A stretch of 64,000 bases of DNA from Aquatica leii (lineage: Eukaryota; Arthropoda; Insecta; Coleoptera; Lampyridae). The notes under the pieces were generated by a model that did not search any database, had not been told where the DNA came from, and worked only from the letters and a program-made list of their open reading frames with translations. The position numbers were made by a program, and so were the translations under genes. Of the stretch, positions 11,996 to 24,900 are shown piece after piece. Location: positions 130,280,545 through 130,344,544 of the forward strand of contig CM069433.1 of the NCBI GenBank assembly GCA_035610365.1, written 5' to 3'. The number at the start of each line of letters is the position of its first letter. The stretch's first letter is position 1.

Positions 11996-12535
11996 TTCTA
12001 GTCATCCAAACTCAATTCTCCAAAGTACTCACCATGCGTCTACCGTCGCGCTTACCGGGGATTCAATCACGTTGATTGCACAGCTTGGCTGATTAAAAGT
12101 CAATCAATAAAAACCAAGACTATGGCAAACTTCACTTTTTGAATGGCACTGCTAATATCTTTTTTGTCACACCTCTGATACATGCAAAGTGCCACTGTTG
12201 CATTATTTGACTGATAAAAAACGCTTACATCTTATTCTAAAACTTTTTGAAAAAGTAAAACAAAACAAAGATTTGGTGGCAGCTACGTGATTACAGACAT
12301 TTTATACTTTATAATATAATTTCACAGTTATGTAAAATCTACGTGGCTGTTAGGTGACAGCGTGGTGATCATTATTGTTCGTAAACACTTCAGAAATTGC
12401 CTTTTAACAGTTTTTAAATGTTATTTACTTTCTTATCTACATTCCCTTTTTACTTTAGAAATGGACCTTTTGTTCGATCAAAAAGTTTTTAAAGATAACA
12501 TAGAATAAACTCTTAAAAACACCTAGGTCTAGGCA

Positions 12536-12656
12536 GGAACCCAAACCGGACCGAAATAAAATCGAGAACCGGACCGAAACCGGTATTTTTAATTGGACCG
12601 AAACCGGAACCGAAATTTGTCCAAGTTAGATTTATTAAACCGGACCGGAAGCATTA
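12536..12656. repeat. Degenerate array of CCGGACCGAAA units
   Basis: About five to seven imperfect units built on ACCGGACCGAAA (variants AACCGGACCGGAAG, GGACCGAAACCGGAACCG) separated by short AT-rich stretches. They stand out as GC-rich in AT-rich DNA. Arrays of this type are known as subterminal repeats in some hAT elements; here no transposase or opposite end was found, so the link is inference. Confidence 0.6.
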
Positions 12657-13099
12657 TTTATTTTTCGGGTTTTTTTGATTTTATTGTCAAAGTTGTAAAC
12701 ATAAATATTAAACGTAACACACAAAAATTTTGGAAGAGCAATAAATATGTAATGTTTAAACAGTAACTAATTTAATAATTTCTTTGCTGTGAGAAAAATA
12801 GTTGGTATCTTTTTGCTATGAAAAGAAGAACAAATTCCGATTTATTAGACGCGTCAAATTACAACTTATGTTACTCACCTAAAAATAACACGTTGGCACT
12901 GAAGCTAGATAAAAAGCTTTTTGTTATTGCAACCACTCACAAAATTTACGTCACGGTTCAAAACTAACGTCGGTTAACCATCGAGCTCGTTGGACGTGGT
13001 ATAAGAATGGTATAAGGACACAGAGAATAATTTTTCAAAATATGGTGTACTGTACTATGGAATATGTTAATTTTTCGAGTTAGTTCTTTAGCGCTACCT

Positions 13100-13250
13100 C
13101 ATGGTCGATCTGTACTGGATTGTGCCAACATGTCCGCGACTTGAATTTTTTCACTCAATGGTGCTTCGATGTATACTTCAGCAACTATTCCAGAATTCCA
13201 ACCACTACGCTCGCCGTTTTATGGTTACTAGGTCGCCACCATTATTACCG
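13100..13250 (-). repeat. Dispersed repeat, copy A, with translatable segment
   Basis: The minus strand of this stretch matches the plus strand of 57005-57160 with several small gaps. In one frame it reads YIEAPLSEKIQVADMLAQ; the other copy gives YIEASLSEKIQVADMLAQ. Both also share GGTGGCGACCTAGTAACCAT at the N-terminal side. I do not recognise the protein. It could be an exon fragment of a duplicated gene or of an unrecognised mobile element. Confidence 0.7.
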
Positions 13251-16200
13251 TTAGTAGCTGTCAGGATTATTTAAGTTTAAGAACTTAGTTTTGGCATATT
13301 ACCCATAGTATTAATGCCAATTGAGGTATTAATACAGTAGCCACTACGCTATGTTTAAAAAAACTTTTAGTTTTACAAGTATTTGGTCGTAACGCATAAT
13401 AAACTTTTTAATCAAATTGATCCAATTTTGCTCTGTAATTGCAAACAACTTTGACACATAATTTTTTCAAATGCAAATTAATATGTTTTTCGTATTAAAT
13501 GACAAATCGTTAACTCATAATTTCTTTACGACGGCAAGCACCAATGTGACAAAGTGCAATTTTATGCAATCGAAAGTAGTGCTTTTTATATAAAGTTTGT
13601 AATAAGTAAGTACTAACTGTCAGATTGACTTCAGTCAATATTAAAATCATCAGAATACTAACACGATTGTCAAATATTTTCATATTTGAAATTAGAAAGT
13701 AAACAGATGCTAATCACTGTTACAAACTATGATACAGGGAAAATTACTGCTATACATATATTACATATACATATTTCGTTCTTATATTGCGAACTTACTC
13801 GCATTACGATTGTCGTCATTGTAACACTCGTTTTACAATATCTATTATTTTGCTTGCCTGTTTTATTATTTAGAATCGATTACAAAATAATTTTTATCAC
13901 AACTAAACTAAGTCGTATAGTTTATCACAACTAAACCAAGTCGTATAGTTTATGAATATGGATTCAATATCTACTACTAAGTAGTTTTAATACAATGAAC
14001 CTGAAATCACTCGATTAAATGGCTGTAGTATTTTCTATATAGTGTAAACAAAACATTCACTTCCGCTCCTTGTAATTAAAAATAGATTATAAATTATGAT
14101 GATGAATAGTTATGCTTATATTTGTTGTATTTTTCTTAGATATTTTTTAAGATTTTACATGTTACTATAGATCTCATGTAGTTATCAAATATAGCAATTA
14201 CCAAAGTATATTTTGCATAACAAATTTACTACTAATTTCATCTTGAAATCTGTTTATATCGCTATCATTTATAATTTGTTTGATCTCTGTTGTTTAATGT
14301 GCTTCTCATATAAAAACATTGACTTATTTACTCATTCTTTGAGGTAATCTACCCACTTGTACTTTTTATATTTATTTCAATTTCTCATCATAAAACCATA
14401 ACAATATAATTAAAATTTAATCAACAGGGATGACTTTTATATAAAAGTACACATTGCGTACAAGTAATAATAGATTATTGCGTATTAAAAATAGCAAATA
14501 AAAGCAGTATTTACTACAATAAATATTATGTTTACGAAAGTAATTATTGCGCAGATTCAACTGTTATTAGACTTTTCTGTACAAACAAATTATTTATTTA
14601 TGTAAAAATAACCCATTAAGCTTTTGTTAAAAATTTAAAGCTGAAACATAATCATGCAAATAATTTTGTTTGATTATGTTAGTTAATAATTTATAACGTT
14701 GCTTAAAATTTATCACAAGTTAATAAATTTCTATTTTATTTATTTTTTAATGGACTAGAGTCAGCTTGTTTTGTTAATTTGAATTTCTTGTATTTCTTTT
14801 TATCATAAAATTCGATTGTCTAATATTGAATAATATTTTTTATGGTTTATTCTTTTTTTACAACTTGTGATCTTATGAGACATAAGAAATGTACAAAATG
14901 TGTTTCTTACTTAACTTTTTTCGATCTGTTTATAGTCAATGTCTCAAATTTGATTTTGTTGAGTTTACTTTTGTTTTTTGAAAATTGCGCATGTTTTTTT
15001 CATAAATACTGTTTAGATTTTTCAAGAAACACCATACATTTACCAAAATGTGCGATTGCCGTAATTATAGTTAAAAGCATACAAAATACAAATGTCTGAA
15101 AAATACGACAGTAGTTCAAGTTTAGAACTAGTAACGATAAAGTCATTTGGCCTGCCACTAATGCAGTAACAAATTTCACAATTTACAAATCTGGATATTT
15201 TAAGTAATATGTTTGACATACCCAAAATTTTGAGTCTGAGTGTTGTATTATTCAAAAACATCTTTCAGTATTTAATGGAATTAGAAGATTAAACAAATCT
15301 TATTATATAGAGTTGATTAAAGATGCTTATAATCTTCTGTTATAAGAATTTCATTATTCACAAATGATAAAATTAAAATACATTTTGGTGCAATTGCAAA
15401 AATAATTAAAACTTTTCGTAAAAACGTACTTTAATTCATAGTATAAAAAACACGTTTAATTACGATTTTATTATTAAAATTGATACATTATTATATGAGT
15501 AAATTATAAAAAAGATTCAAACCAATTAAATAATGCATTAATTATTGTTTCATTGAATAGTTGTGGGCTATGCCACGTAAAAATTTAATAATGTCTCGAT
15601 CTTAGTAATCCCTCACTAGTCTCAATATCCTTTATCGGCATCTCTGTATTTCTTTAATTTCTTTGGAAGACTATTGCTTGCCACAAGTTGCTCCTTTTTG
15701 CACTTTTTTAAGACCCTCGCTCAGTTTCCATATTGTAGGGTGGTCCATTGCTAATTCTGTTTGCAGTCTCCGATGGCTAGCCTACTATTTTCCCGTCTGT
15801 TCATCCTTCCTCAAAAATTATCTTTGAACTATTCTAAAAGTGGGCAAAATTCTGCAGGTAATTGTTCCGCCAAGACATCAATTGCTTGGTTGAGATCCGA
15901 AGGAGGAGGAGAAGGATGTGGATAGGTTAAGTTAGGAAATAGACTAAATAGGATAGTCTTGTAAGACCAGTAGGGTGGGCTAAATATAATAAATATAATA
16001 TGAGCACGAGGTTCCACGACGTACTTGCCTTACAGTTATCCTTGCTTCTAAGGTTAATACCAAATAGGTAAGAAAAAGGATCAGTATATAGATAAGGAAG
16101 TAGAAAAAAAACAGTGTTAGTCAAGCAGCAACAGCTAAAACAAAACTCAAACGTGTTATTTAACTAAAAATTGTAATAAACTAAAATGATTCTAAATAAA

Positions 16201-16884
16201 CATGCAATGTTATATAACAATACTGAACTCCTACTTGGCCATCGCTGCTTTCAAAATAATAAACTACCATGCATAAGTTAGCAAAACTAAAGAAACTACT
16301 TCGAGGTCCGGAATTGGAACAAAGGCTAGTGTAGTCATCATTCTGGGCTATGACGAGATATCCGGATTGGTGTTATGTATGTTGCTTAACTGTAATTGCC
16401 TCATATGCTTCTTCATGTTTTTCGTCAAATAAAAAAAGCATCCGTTTTATGGCTGTAATAAAGGTGGCTTTCTCAATCTTTACTGCCGAAGTATCGTGCA
16501 AATAGTTATTTGCTTTTTTAATCACAACTATATTCAAATACATTTTTTGAAATTAGCGGTTGTAATATTTACTATATAACTAACAATTTCATAGTTTCCT
16601 TTATTTAATAATTTAGTTTTTTTTCATCTACTGCCTTTCCTGGATATTATATGTTCACTATGATTTTTTTAATATATAGTTTTGAATAATGGGAAATTTT
16701 ACATTAAAAAAAGAATAGTAAACAGAAAGTTTAAAATAATATTGACAAAAGTATATCTACTATTATTCGCATGACGAAATACTGCAGGCCTCTGGTAATT
16801 CTTCACTTAATCCTCCTAAATTAATAAAATTTGTACTACTGTCAGTTACAGTAGTACAGATTTTCAGATCAGTTATTAAACAAT
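13251..16884. other. Mostly unannotated; GC-richer patch at 15.64-16.12 kb
   Basis: AT-rich sequence without a supported gene. The stretch 15640-16120 is clearly richer in GC and on the minus strand has a short open frame (15829-16017) ending in a proline-rich then LPAEFCPLLE sequence. It resembles a broken protein-coding remnant, but I cannot name it. Confidence 0.5.
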
Positions 16885-17225
16885 CAGGCCTATGATGTAG
16901 CATGTACCTAAAAGTTTACATACATATGTAAACTGCAGTTTACATATATAAGTTTACAGGAACGTAAACGTATCTAGCCCAAATTTGTATGATGTATTAG
17001 TAGCTGTTTATATGTGCGTAAACGACTTGGCAACGTCGAACGGTTCTAAATCTAGTGGTTTGTTCTACACGTATTACAAATAAAATATTCCTATTTCTGT
17101 GTGAGTTGAAGGGAAATACACGTAATGTTGTACTCTTTCTAAACTTTACTTAACCTAACAAACTGAACTGAAAATAAACACTTTATAAGCAAAAGTAGAA
17201 ATCAGTTCTTAAAAATTCAGGTGTA

Positions 17226-17532
17226 ATGGCTTTTAATAATTTCTTAAATTTTGTAATTGCTGAAGAAATTGAATTTGTTGGAGAACGGTAAGTGAATACA
17301 TCAGTTTATGAAACAAGGCTTTAATTCATAATTTGTAGTTTTACTTTGAATCTGGAACGTCGATTGCTGAGGGACAATAGCAAGTTCCAGGTATTCTAAT
17401 AATTTTATTATACATGTATATATTTAGTCTTTAATTATAGATGATCAAGATATAGGAATTCAAAGAAGAAATGGTTGGCTTCATGAAGGAAGAAGGGTTC
17501 AACGAAATTTTATCCGAAATTATTTTCAGTAG
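17226..17532 (+). pseudogene. Harbinger transposase remnant (catalytic core deleted)
   Basis: Exon 1 (17226-17287) reads MAFNNFLNFVIAEEIEF and ends at a GTAAGT donor. After a short intron the acceptor near 17338 joins in frame to a segment ending NLERRLLRDNSKFQ (to about 17390). The next recognisable exon (17441-17532) encodes GIQRRNGWLHEGRRVQRNF followed by NYFQ and a stop, as at the C-terminus of Harbinger transposases. The frames of exons 2 and 3 do not fit, and the DDE_Tnp_4 domain of roughly 250 residues is missing between them. I read this as an internal deletion. Its partner gene lies on the opposite strand, directly downstream. Confidence 0.65.
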
Positions 17533-17622
17533 TTTATTTATATTTAGATTAATAATTGTTTAAGTACTGTTTTTTATAACAATAAAAACTATTTTTTAAT
17601 TTTTTTTGGCAAAACATGTATT

Positions 17623-18674
17623 TTAGATGTTATTATAAAAATCCTCAAAACCCTTAAACGTTTTAAAAATTTCGTAATATTTTAGTTTTAAATGTCCCTT
17701 TTTAATTTTTAATTTAATTGCCATTTTTTCGGAATCACCATCCTGGGCTTTTTGATAAATTTGTACAACACTTTTTAAACTTGTTGTAGCCGATCTACTT
17801 GTTCTGGGTGTCTCTAAAAATTGTATACAATTAAACGTAATAAATATGGTTATTTATTTGATAAGTAAACTTACTTTTCTCTTTGAGATTACTTAATGTA
17901 ACGGCTTGTTTAGCTGGTGTCAAAATGGTTTCTTCCAAATTTGAAACATTTCTTGTTTCAACTTCCACTTCTATAAAGAAATACACATCAATAAATAATT
18001 ATTTTTCTATTATATACTATTACCATTTGATGTTGTTTCATAAGTGCGTATGTCCAAATTTGTATTTATATCTTAACATACTGAAGTTCTTTTGGTCTAT
18101 TTATATCTTTATTTACCATTATTTTTAATATTGGAAATCTCTTCATGCAATGAACCACTTGGATCACAATTTGCAGTATATTCATCTAAAAGTTATCCTT
18201 CTTAATATGTTGAACATTCAAGTAAAATAATTTACCTTCCAAGTTCAATGAGTCTAATATCTCCTCATCACCGAGGTGAATTCTAGATATTAAATTTAAT
18301 AACTGCTCCTCCAAGTCCGTTAATTTAGATAATGTTATTACAGGGACCCCCACCAGTTTTACCAAAATTTTCTTTAATTTTGCGGCTTTTTCGCTTTACA
18401 TTAATTTTCCAATCATTAAATGCCTAAATGAAAACAATAATTAGTTATTAATTTTTACTTTGAATAAAACACACCACGCCATTGCTCCCCATTTCTTTGT
18501 GGACCCTCCAAATCATTTGCTATTTTACTAAATTCAGTCCATAACAGGCGATTTTTTGCATGTCGTCTGGTTTTGTTTTACCATTCTAACTTTGTTTGAT
18601 TTTATAAAATTGAGCATAGCTTCATATTGCGGTTTTGTGGTCTTTTGTCTTGGTTTACTTTTCGGCCCCTCCAT
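17623..18674 (-). pseudogene. Harbinger Myb/zeste-like DNA-binding partner gene
   Basis: In PIF/Harbinger elements this second protein binds DNA and helps the transposase enter the nucleus. Starting at the Met at 18674 (MEGPKSKPRQKTTK), the minus strand encodes the Myb/SANT-like fold typical of zeste-type proteins: NRLLWTEFSKIANDLEGPQR, then EQWRG, joined across a ~45-bp intron (GTGTGT..TTTAG) to AFNDWKINVKRKSRKIKENF. A GGG-containing linker and LTDLEEQLLNLISRIHLGDE follow. Further short introns lead to a helical C-terminus, DSEKMAIKLKIKKGHLKLKY, with its stop at 17623-17625. Two single-base frame problems (near 18575 and near the GGG linker) probably inactivate it. Splice junctions otherwise stay in frame. 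Confidence 0.75.
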
Positions 18675-19431
18675 TTAATTAGATTACACTTTTTAAAATA
18701 CTTAACTGAGAATACAAATTAAAGAACAGCTGTACACAAACAACAAACTGAAAAAGTAATTTAACCTAATTTTTTTGTAAACAGCATGTAATTTGGACCT
18801 GTTAAAACTTTACGTATAAGTGCGTAAAATTACAGACATGAGTGTTAGGCAAAAAGCATAACACGAGATATATCATACGAATTCGAATGATATTACGCAT
18901 TCATGTAAATAGTCACATTTACGTATACGTAAAGTGTTTACGTAGACGCTACATCATAGCCCTGATTATAGGATTACCACGAAAAATTACATTTTTTCAA
19001 AATACCAATTATTAAGAAACTTCCTCTTCGCTACATTGTATTTTTAATGTAAAATTTTCGATTGTTTGAATAGGTACCTTTAACCTAACTTATAACACAA
19101 AAAAACACTCAAATTAGAATGTAAGTATGAATTTGCTCCAGAAACCCGCAGCAATAACATAATCTATACCCACAGTCATACATTTTTAAATGTGCAATTA
19201 AACTAACAAATAGTCATTGAATATTGCAAAAATGAGTGTATAATTTACTAAAATTAGCTTCAGTATGAACGTAAAGAGTAAATGAAAAAAATGGATTCAC
19301 AACTTTGGAAGAACTTGTTGGCATTGACATTGTTTACCTTACAATGGTTATACATTGTGACTTTACGCCGTGCTATATTCAAAAATTAAATGAATTACGC
19401 GGGTAAAAATCAGCTTGTCAACGTATCCACC

Positions 19432-19439
19432 TCTATAGC
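19432..19439. repeat. Target-site duplication, left copy
   Basis: TCTATAGC, identical to 20588-20595. Confidence 0.88.
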
Positions 19440-20587
19440 CAGTGTTAGACAAGGTCCCGCAATTGGGGATCTTCAATATATACGTATATATATATACGTA
19501 TATATTGAAGATCTTTGAAGTTGGATCTAGATCCTTTGTAGATCAATTTTGAAAATTTTGTTTGATTGATCAAAGTTCAAGCAATATTAAAGATATTTAT
19601 CTTAAAATTTTAAATTTAAACTGGGATCAAGTATCTATTTTTTAAATAATAATAACGAAATATACTACTTTAACTTACATAAAAATAAACTTAATTGCAT
19701 TCTACATATTTTTTAAATATTAACATTCTTTCAAATGTTTCATCGCTTAACCCATTTCTACGAAAAAATTTGTTTTTTGTGATCATTTGTGATTTATCAG
19801 GGAGCTTCGTACAATACTAAATGCAATTTATAGGTACATACATACCTAAAAAACTTTCTCATTTTATTGTTACCGTATCCTTTGTAGACGTTTTAAATTG
19901 AAAAACGCTGCATCTTTCTGATTAGATAATTCTGGATTAGTTTTTAATTTTTTTTGTTTTTTCAGTTTTAAATGCAGTAAACGTAGTAGAATGTTTTCTC
20001 TAAAAAATGAAAAAATAATATTAGAATGAATTTAAGACAGAGAATTATTATCATAACGTTTTTGTACTAGATTTATGTGAATCGCCATTTTTTTTAATGT
20101 AAAAAACCAATGTAAACAAAATATGTATTTGAATTTTACCTTTAGGTGCCTAATAAAATGTCTAGTTGAAAATTCACTTCCCTGTATTTAAATTTAATAA
20201 ATTAAACAATGTTGGCATTGGGTCACTGGTTTATTGTCACATTTTGTAACAATCTTAAAAAATTAAACACTTAATATAAGTGGAGTTCCTGTTAATTATA
20301 CACTATTATAGCTATATGAAGTGCTAAACGCAAATGTTAGTTGTTAATATTCTCCAGAAAATTTACACGGACGGGTAAAGCCGGATGTATTTGTGAGAAA
20401 CACAGCATTTCTGCAAACACCGACAATGAATTTTTTATTTTTTTCCAAATATACTTTCACAGGCTCCGGCAAAAATGTTTTAAATATAAAATAATAAATT
20501 TACTAATCCAAGTCCAGATACAAGATCCACTTAATAGATCTAGATCCGGGATTTAGGTCTTTTGGATCTAGATCCTACTCAACACTG
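19440..20587. mobile_element. Non-autonomous hAT-type element with 8-bp duplication
   Basis: The element starts CAGTGTTAGAC and, on the other strand, starts CAGTGTTGAGTAGG. It is flanked by an exact 8-bp duplication TCTATAGC (19432-19439 and 20588-20595), which is the hAT signature. GGATCTAGATCC, itself a palindrome, occurs near both ends (about 19524 and 20564), a possible transposase-binding repeat. No transposase is encoded in the 1,148 bp. A perfect 46-bp palindrome lies near its left end. Confidence 0.88.
19468..19513. repeat. Perfect 46-bp palindrome
   Basis: The half-site GATCTTCAATATATACGTATATA is followed directly by its exact reverse complement, so the hairpin would have no loop. 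TATACGTATA occurs in both arms. It lies 28 bp inside the left end of the hAT-type element. Confidence 0.95.
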
Positions 20588-20595
20588 TCTATAGC
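20588..20595. repeat. Target-site duplication, right copy
   Basis: TCTATAGC, identical to 19432-19439. Confidence 0.88.
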
Positions 20596-20699
20596 AATTT
20601 TCTAATAATCTAGTTATCTTCTTTAAAATTTTTTTCGGCAAACAAGTCCATAAAGGGACATTAGTAAAAAATAATTTTGGACTAGCAATTTAATCCTCG

Positions 20700-21972
20700 T
20701 AAAGTGGAATTGCCATAGTGTTTATTTATGTTGTGTAACAGAGTCAGAGTTGCTTCGTTGATTTATTATTCCATTCTACTAGTACTACACCTTGTCTTTT
20801 CATATCCATAATTATTTGTGCACCTTTTTATTGTTTTGCTGAAGGAAGTTGGCGTGGATGTTGTCGTATCGGCCAGGCATCTCCGGTATTAATTTTGTGC
20901 TTTACCACGGCGGTTCTTCTCTCCAGCACAAACATATCTTGATACTGCTGGCTGAGGTTTTGGCACTTATAGGTAAGAATGTCTTATAGGTGTTGCGGGC
21001 ACTTCTTCAGCGACGTAGCCTTACTTACCACGGTCTTGACATTCAAGATCCTTACTGGCACCGTGTTTTTCATTCGTACTAATGTTCTGCCAAATATTAG
21101 TCCCTTTTCAAACAAGTCGCCTACTATTAATTCGATAGCACGGAGATTTTCATTCAGGCGTGCCACCACCACACTTTTAGTGCTTCCAAGCAGAGTCACG
21201 TCTTCACTCAACGAGACTCGCACGGCTGCCTTCTCTGAAGAATGAAAAGAAGTTTATTCACCGTTAGTATTAAAAACATCGTCCTTTATATCCAAATGAA
21301 ACCCATACTTCTTTATAAAGTCCATTTACAAGATAACTTCTTCCGTAATGTCGGCTACTAGTACTTAATGGTCGAGTACTCCATCTCCATTTCCCCAGCC
21401 AATAGTCACTTTTACTAGTCCGTGAGTAGGTCTTTGCTCGTCGCCGTTCTAAGCTGTACTGCTACTGGTGATATCTTCTCATTCTTCAATAACATGTCAG
21501 GACGAATGATGGTCTTTGCCGCTCCCGTGTCAATCAGTAATTGAACACTTCATTCATTAATCTTGTAATAGAGATACAATTGCTCCATAAGCGATGCCAT
21601 TTGAATGGTAATTTTCGGTGCATTACTAGAACTTTTGTTTCTTTTAGTCAATTTGTTCCAAGTTTTTGGATGCTCTTCTTGCTTTTTTCTTAAGCTTAAT
21701 ACGGTGTCGTTGTACGTGGCCTATTTTACTGCTATTCGAAGTTGTCACTCCTCTATCTTGATTCCTCGATGTTATCTTGTGCCTGCGAGGGTACGTCTGC
21801 AGCACAGAGTAGCTTATGACCGTCTCGGTGCGATGTTTTCTTTGTTGCTTTAAAGGAATGCGCTAAGGCGTCATCAGACATCGTCGAACTAGCTGTAGAG
21901 CCAACTGCGTTTCGTTTTCTTGAAGAAACCGAAACAAATAAATTCACAAAAGATTTCTTTGTTTTTAACATT
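20700..21972 (-). mobile_element. Ty3/gypsy fossil fragment
   Basis: On the minus strand, a gag-terminal-like stretch (about 21750-21972), an aspartic protease with IDTGAAKTII (about 21500), and the linker into reverse transcriptase (about 20790-21220) can be recognised in that order. It is a fragment, broken many times and old. Long terminal repeats are not visible. It differs from the gypsy fossil at 5.1 kb in orientation and sequence. Confidence 0.7.
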
Positions 21973-24900
21973 TTTTAGTTATTTAAAAATTCAAAAATTC
22001 CGATTGTAAAGTCTTTTTTTTTAATTTCAGAACATCTGTATGAACATTAGATTTTTCATTACAAATTTGACGGTTTTAAATTAAGCAACAATTCTTATGC
22101 CTTTGACCATTTTTTCGTAAAGCTAAAAATAAAATAACCCTTTTTTAAACTAAATCCAACGAAATATTGCGAAATTGATATTATTTTCATTAAATTAATA
22201 AGCAAACAATCACCTATAATCTCATAAGAGCCTTAATTCTTTCCGGTTGTTCTTTTGAGTGAGTTAATAAGCCATTGCTATTATAACTGCTTCGATTCGG
22301 GTAACTCTCATTTAAACTTGCGCCGGATGTGAGTAGATCTGTAGAATTTTAAAATTATTTTGTTAAAATAATAGGATATATTGTGATCTTGTTAATTTTT
22401 ATGAGAGTTACTAAAAACAAGCAATTTTTTTGAAATGTAATTTAATGTTTTATTGGTCATAGTGTTAAATTTTGTATCAAAAAGGATAAGAAAACAACAA
22501 ACTATTGCTATGCCAGTGCTAAATTATTACCGCATCACACACATGAACGAACAAGATTGCTTTATTGTTTTCTAGGCAATAAAAAATATTATAATTACTT
22601 AGAAAACATGCAATTCACGTTGGGAACCAACAACAAAGAAAATACATTTTTTCTTATTGGACTGCACCCATATGAAACCCTCAAGCAAACTCAGTGAAAC
22701 ACCAAAATCATAATCTTAAAAACAAGACGTGTGCAATTACATAAAAAATCTAAATCAATAATGTTCTGGTAAATGTACTGTTCAGATTTACGTGATATGT
22801 TCTAAATGTTTGATTCTGGGTGAAATTTACGCAAAGCTTCGGGTTGTATTGCGCTTCTAACATTAAAAGTGGAACTATTATAAAACTAACCAAGTACCAT
22901 AGAGTCTAAATCGTCGTTTTTGGTTTCCACATTTTGTTAAATACTATTTGTATATTCTGTTTAGAATAATAAATTAAGTTTTTTTTTATTAGAATTGTAA
23001 TTTTGACAGTATATATGAACCATTAGTGTAGACGTTTTTTGTGTGCAAAAATGAATTAAGTACTGAGTTTGAACATAATAACCTTTAAATGAAAAAGAAA
23101 ACAAATTAGACTGTTATTATAAAACTTTTGGTAGTTTCTAAATGTACAAATTTTTTTATTTCAGAAACTATTATACGCAAAATTAAAACTAATTTCTAAG
23201 TTATAAATACATATATCAAGTTCAAATATACTCTATTAAGCTTAGAATGTCTTTTTTTACGTTAAACGTTAAAAAGTAGCAATCCTTCTAACTAAACGCA
23301 GTATACAATTTATACGTTGACTACCACATTACGCCGTTTCCTGTCTTTTTAAATGTTTAAGCAAATATGCGACACAAGATCCGATATCGGGTATATTGAT
23401 GTCCTCTCTCTAGAGACTTGTAGTAATGCTTTAGCGAGCTTGTCGGACAATCTGCTGCCGAGCTGCAAAGGTCGGACCAGCTTCGTAAATTCTCTAACCT
23501 TGTGATTACATCCACCACTAGACAAACGTGAGTGTCACGATTTTTCCTAATCAAATTTTGAAAGCGAATATTAAATTAAAACAGACTAATTAAGACTCAA
23601 CTTTTAATTTCTCGTATCCTCTATTTCATATTCACTAAAGCTCAACCGTCATATTTAGAAACTTCATTGTGCAAATACTAAAACAAACACTTTATAATGT
23701 ATCATAACAATACTGCAACGTATGAAACACTATAATTTACCTACCTTTTTGTTTACGTTTTGTACCATTTACAAATCTTATACAAAAATAAATATGATCA
23801 ATACGTCACTTACTTTCTTGTGAATTCCGAGCTGGAAATAGTTAATGTTCAGGTTTTATGTTACTATTAAAGGTCAAGTTCGTATTAACCTTTCCATTAA
23901 GGAGTTTAAATGTTTTGGTAGTATATATTTATAAATAAATAAAACTCAGCGTTTCTTAAAAATGTATTACTACTAAACATAAATGTCAGAAAAATATTGA
24001 AAAGGTTGTTTTTTTATTTTTTTACGTTTATCATTACAAAATATAAACGAAGGCATCTTGTAATCTCTTTTTATTAATATGCTATCAAACGTTTAGGTTT
24101 TTGTCATATATAATACATTACGTTACTACATTTTGTGATAAATTTAATTTAAAAAAAAGAAAATACTTTTTGCCAAAGTTTATTACCATCTCTTTTGTTT
24201 ATTGCTCGATGAAGGTTTCTGACAATTTATATACATTGAATTTAAATCAATTAAAATATATGTGAGCTATTTGATGCTAAGTAATCAAAAACCCTTTAAA
24301 CCAATGTTTAATTTGTCTATTAAAGGCGATGTATTCCATTAAAGGCATTTCATTCCTTTATTTGTAAAATGTTTATATTTCTATTAGTTTTATTATTATT
24401 ATTTTTTAAACACGTTATTGCCAAACTGAAGATTATATAATGCTAAAATGTTAATCTAAAACTAACTTTACACATTAAGTAACGAGTAGGTTGTTCGTTC
24501 TCTCATCGACGCTTATATAATATTGGGGTGAGAATCTAAGTTTCAGGCGAATTCAGCCAAAAGTGATAGATGTGACATTTACCACTCTGAAGATGCAAGC
24601 TGCAATGTCTTGCGATACGTCAGTTTGTTTGGGTTCACGAACGACAATACGGCAAAGGCCAAGTTCTACTTCTTGTTTTGGCTCTTAAGGAGAGACCAGG
24701 ACCAAACCTAAGTCTGGGTGTTTAACTACGACGCGGTCTTAGCGAAAGTCGCTTATAATCATAAACATAACAACCTTGAAAGCTTAAGATTTTACAAAAG
24801 TGATACTTCAATACGTTGGAATTCATATAGTAATGCCAAAGCAAAAGCGAATTTCAGCAGTAAAAACAAGCAGAAGATAGAAGAGAAGACAAGTGTAAAA

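Larger units (their letters stand above)
16885..18964. mobile_element. PIF/Harbinger element, internally deleted
   Basis: The ends match as inverted repeats: CAGGCCTATGATGTAGC at 16885 and, on the other strand from 18964, CAGGGCTATGATGTAGC. Subterminal DNA on both sides is rich in GTTTAC(G/A)T motifs. Inside are two convergent genes, as in PIF/Harbinger elements: a plus-strand transposase reduced to its first exons and last exon (17226-17532), and a minus-strand Myb/zeste-like gene (17623-18674). A three-base target duplication was not evident. The loss of the catalytic exons makes the copy non-autonomous, about 2.1 kb instead of a larger full element. Confidence 0.82.

Noticed and set aside
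16880-18970. Three-base target duplication for the Harbinger element
   Set aside because: The inverted repeat extends through AATCAGG/CCTGATT, and flanking triplets do not match whichever boundary is chosen.
20979-21245. 88-codon plus-strand open frame
   Set aside because: Antisense shadow of the protease-to-reverse-transcriptase linker of the gypsy fossil on the minus strand.
24585-24625. CTGAAGA...GCGATAC string reminiscent of a hammerhead ribozyme core
   Set aside because: Both conserved core boxes deviate (CTGATGA and GAAA expected) and I could not draw convincing stems I and II.
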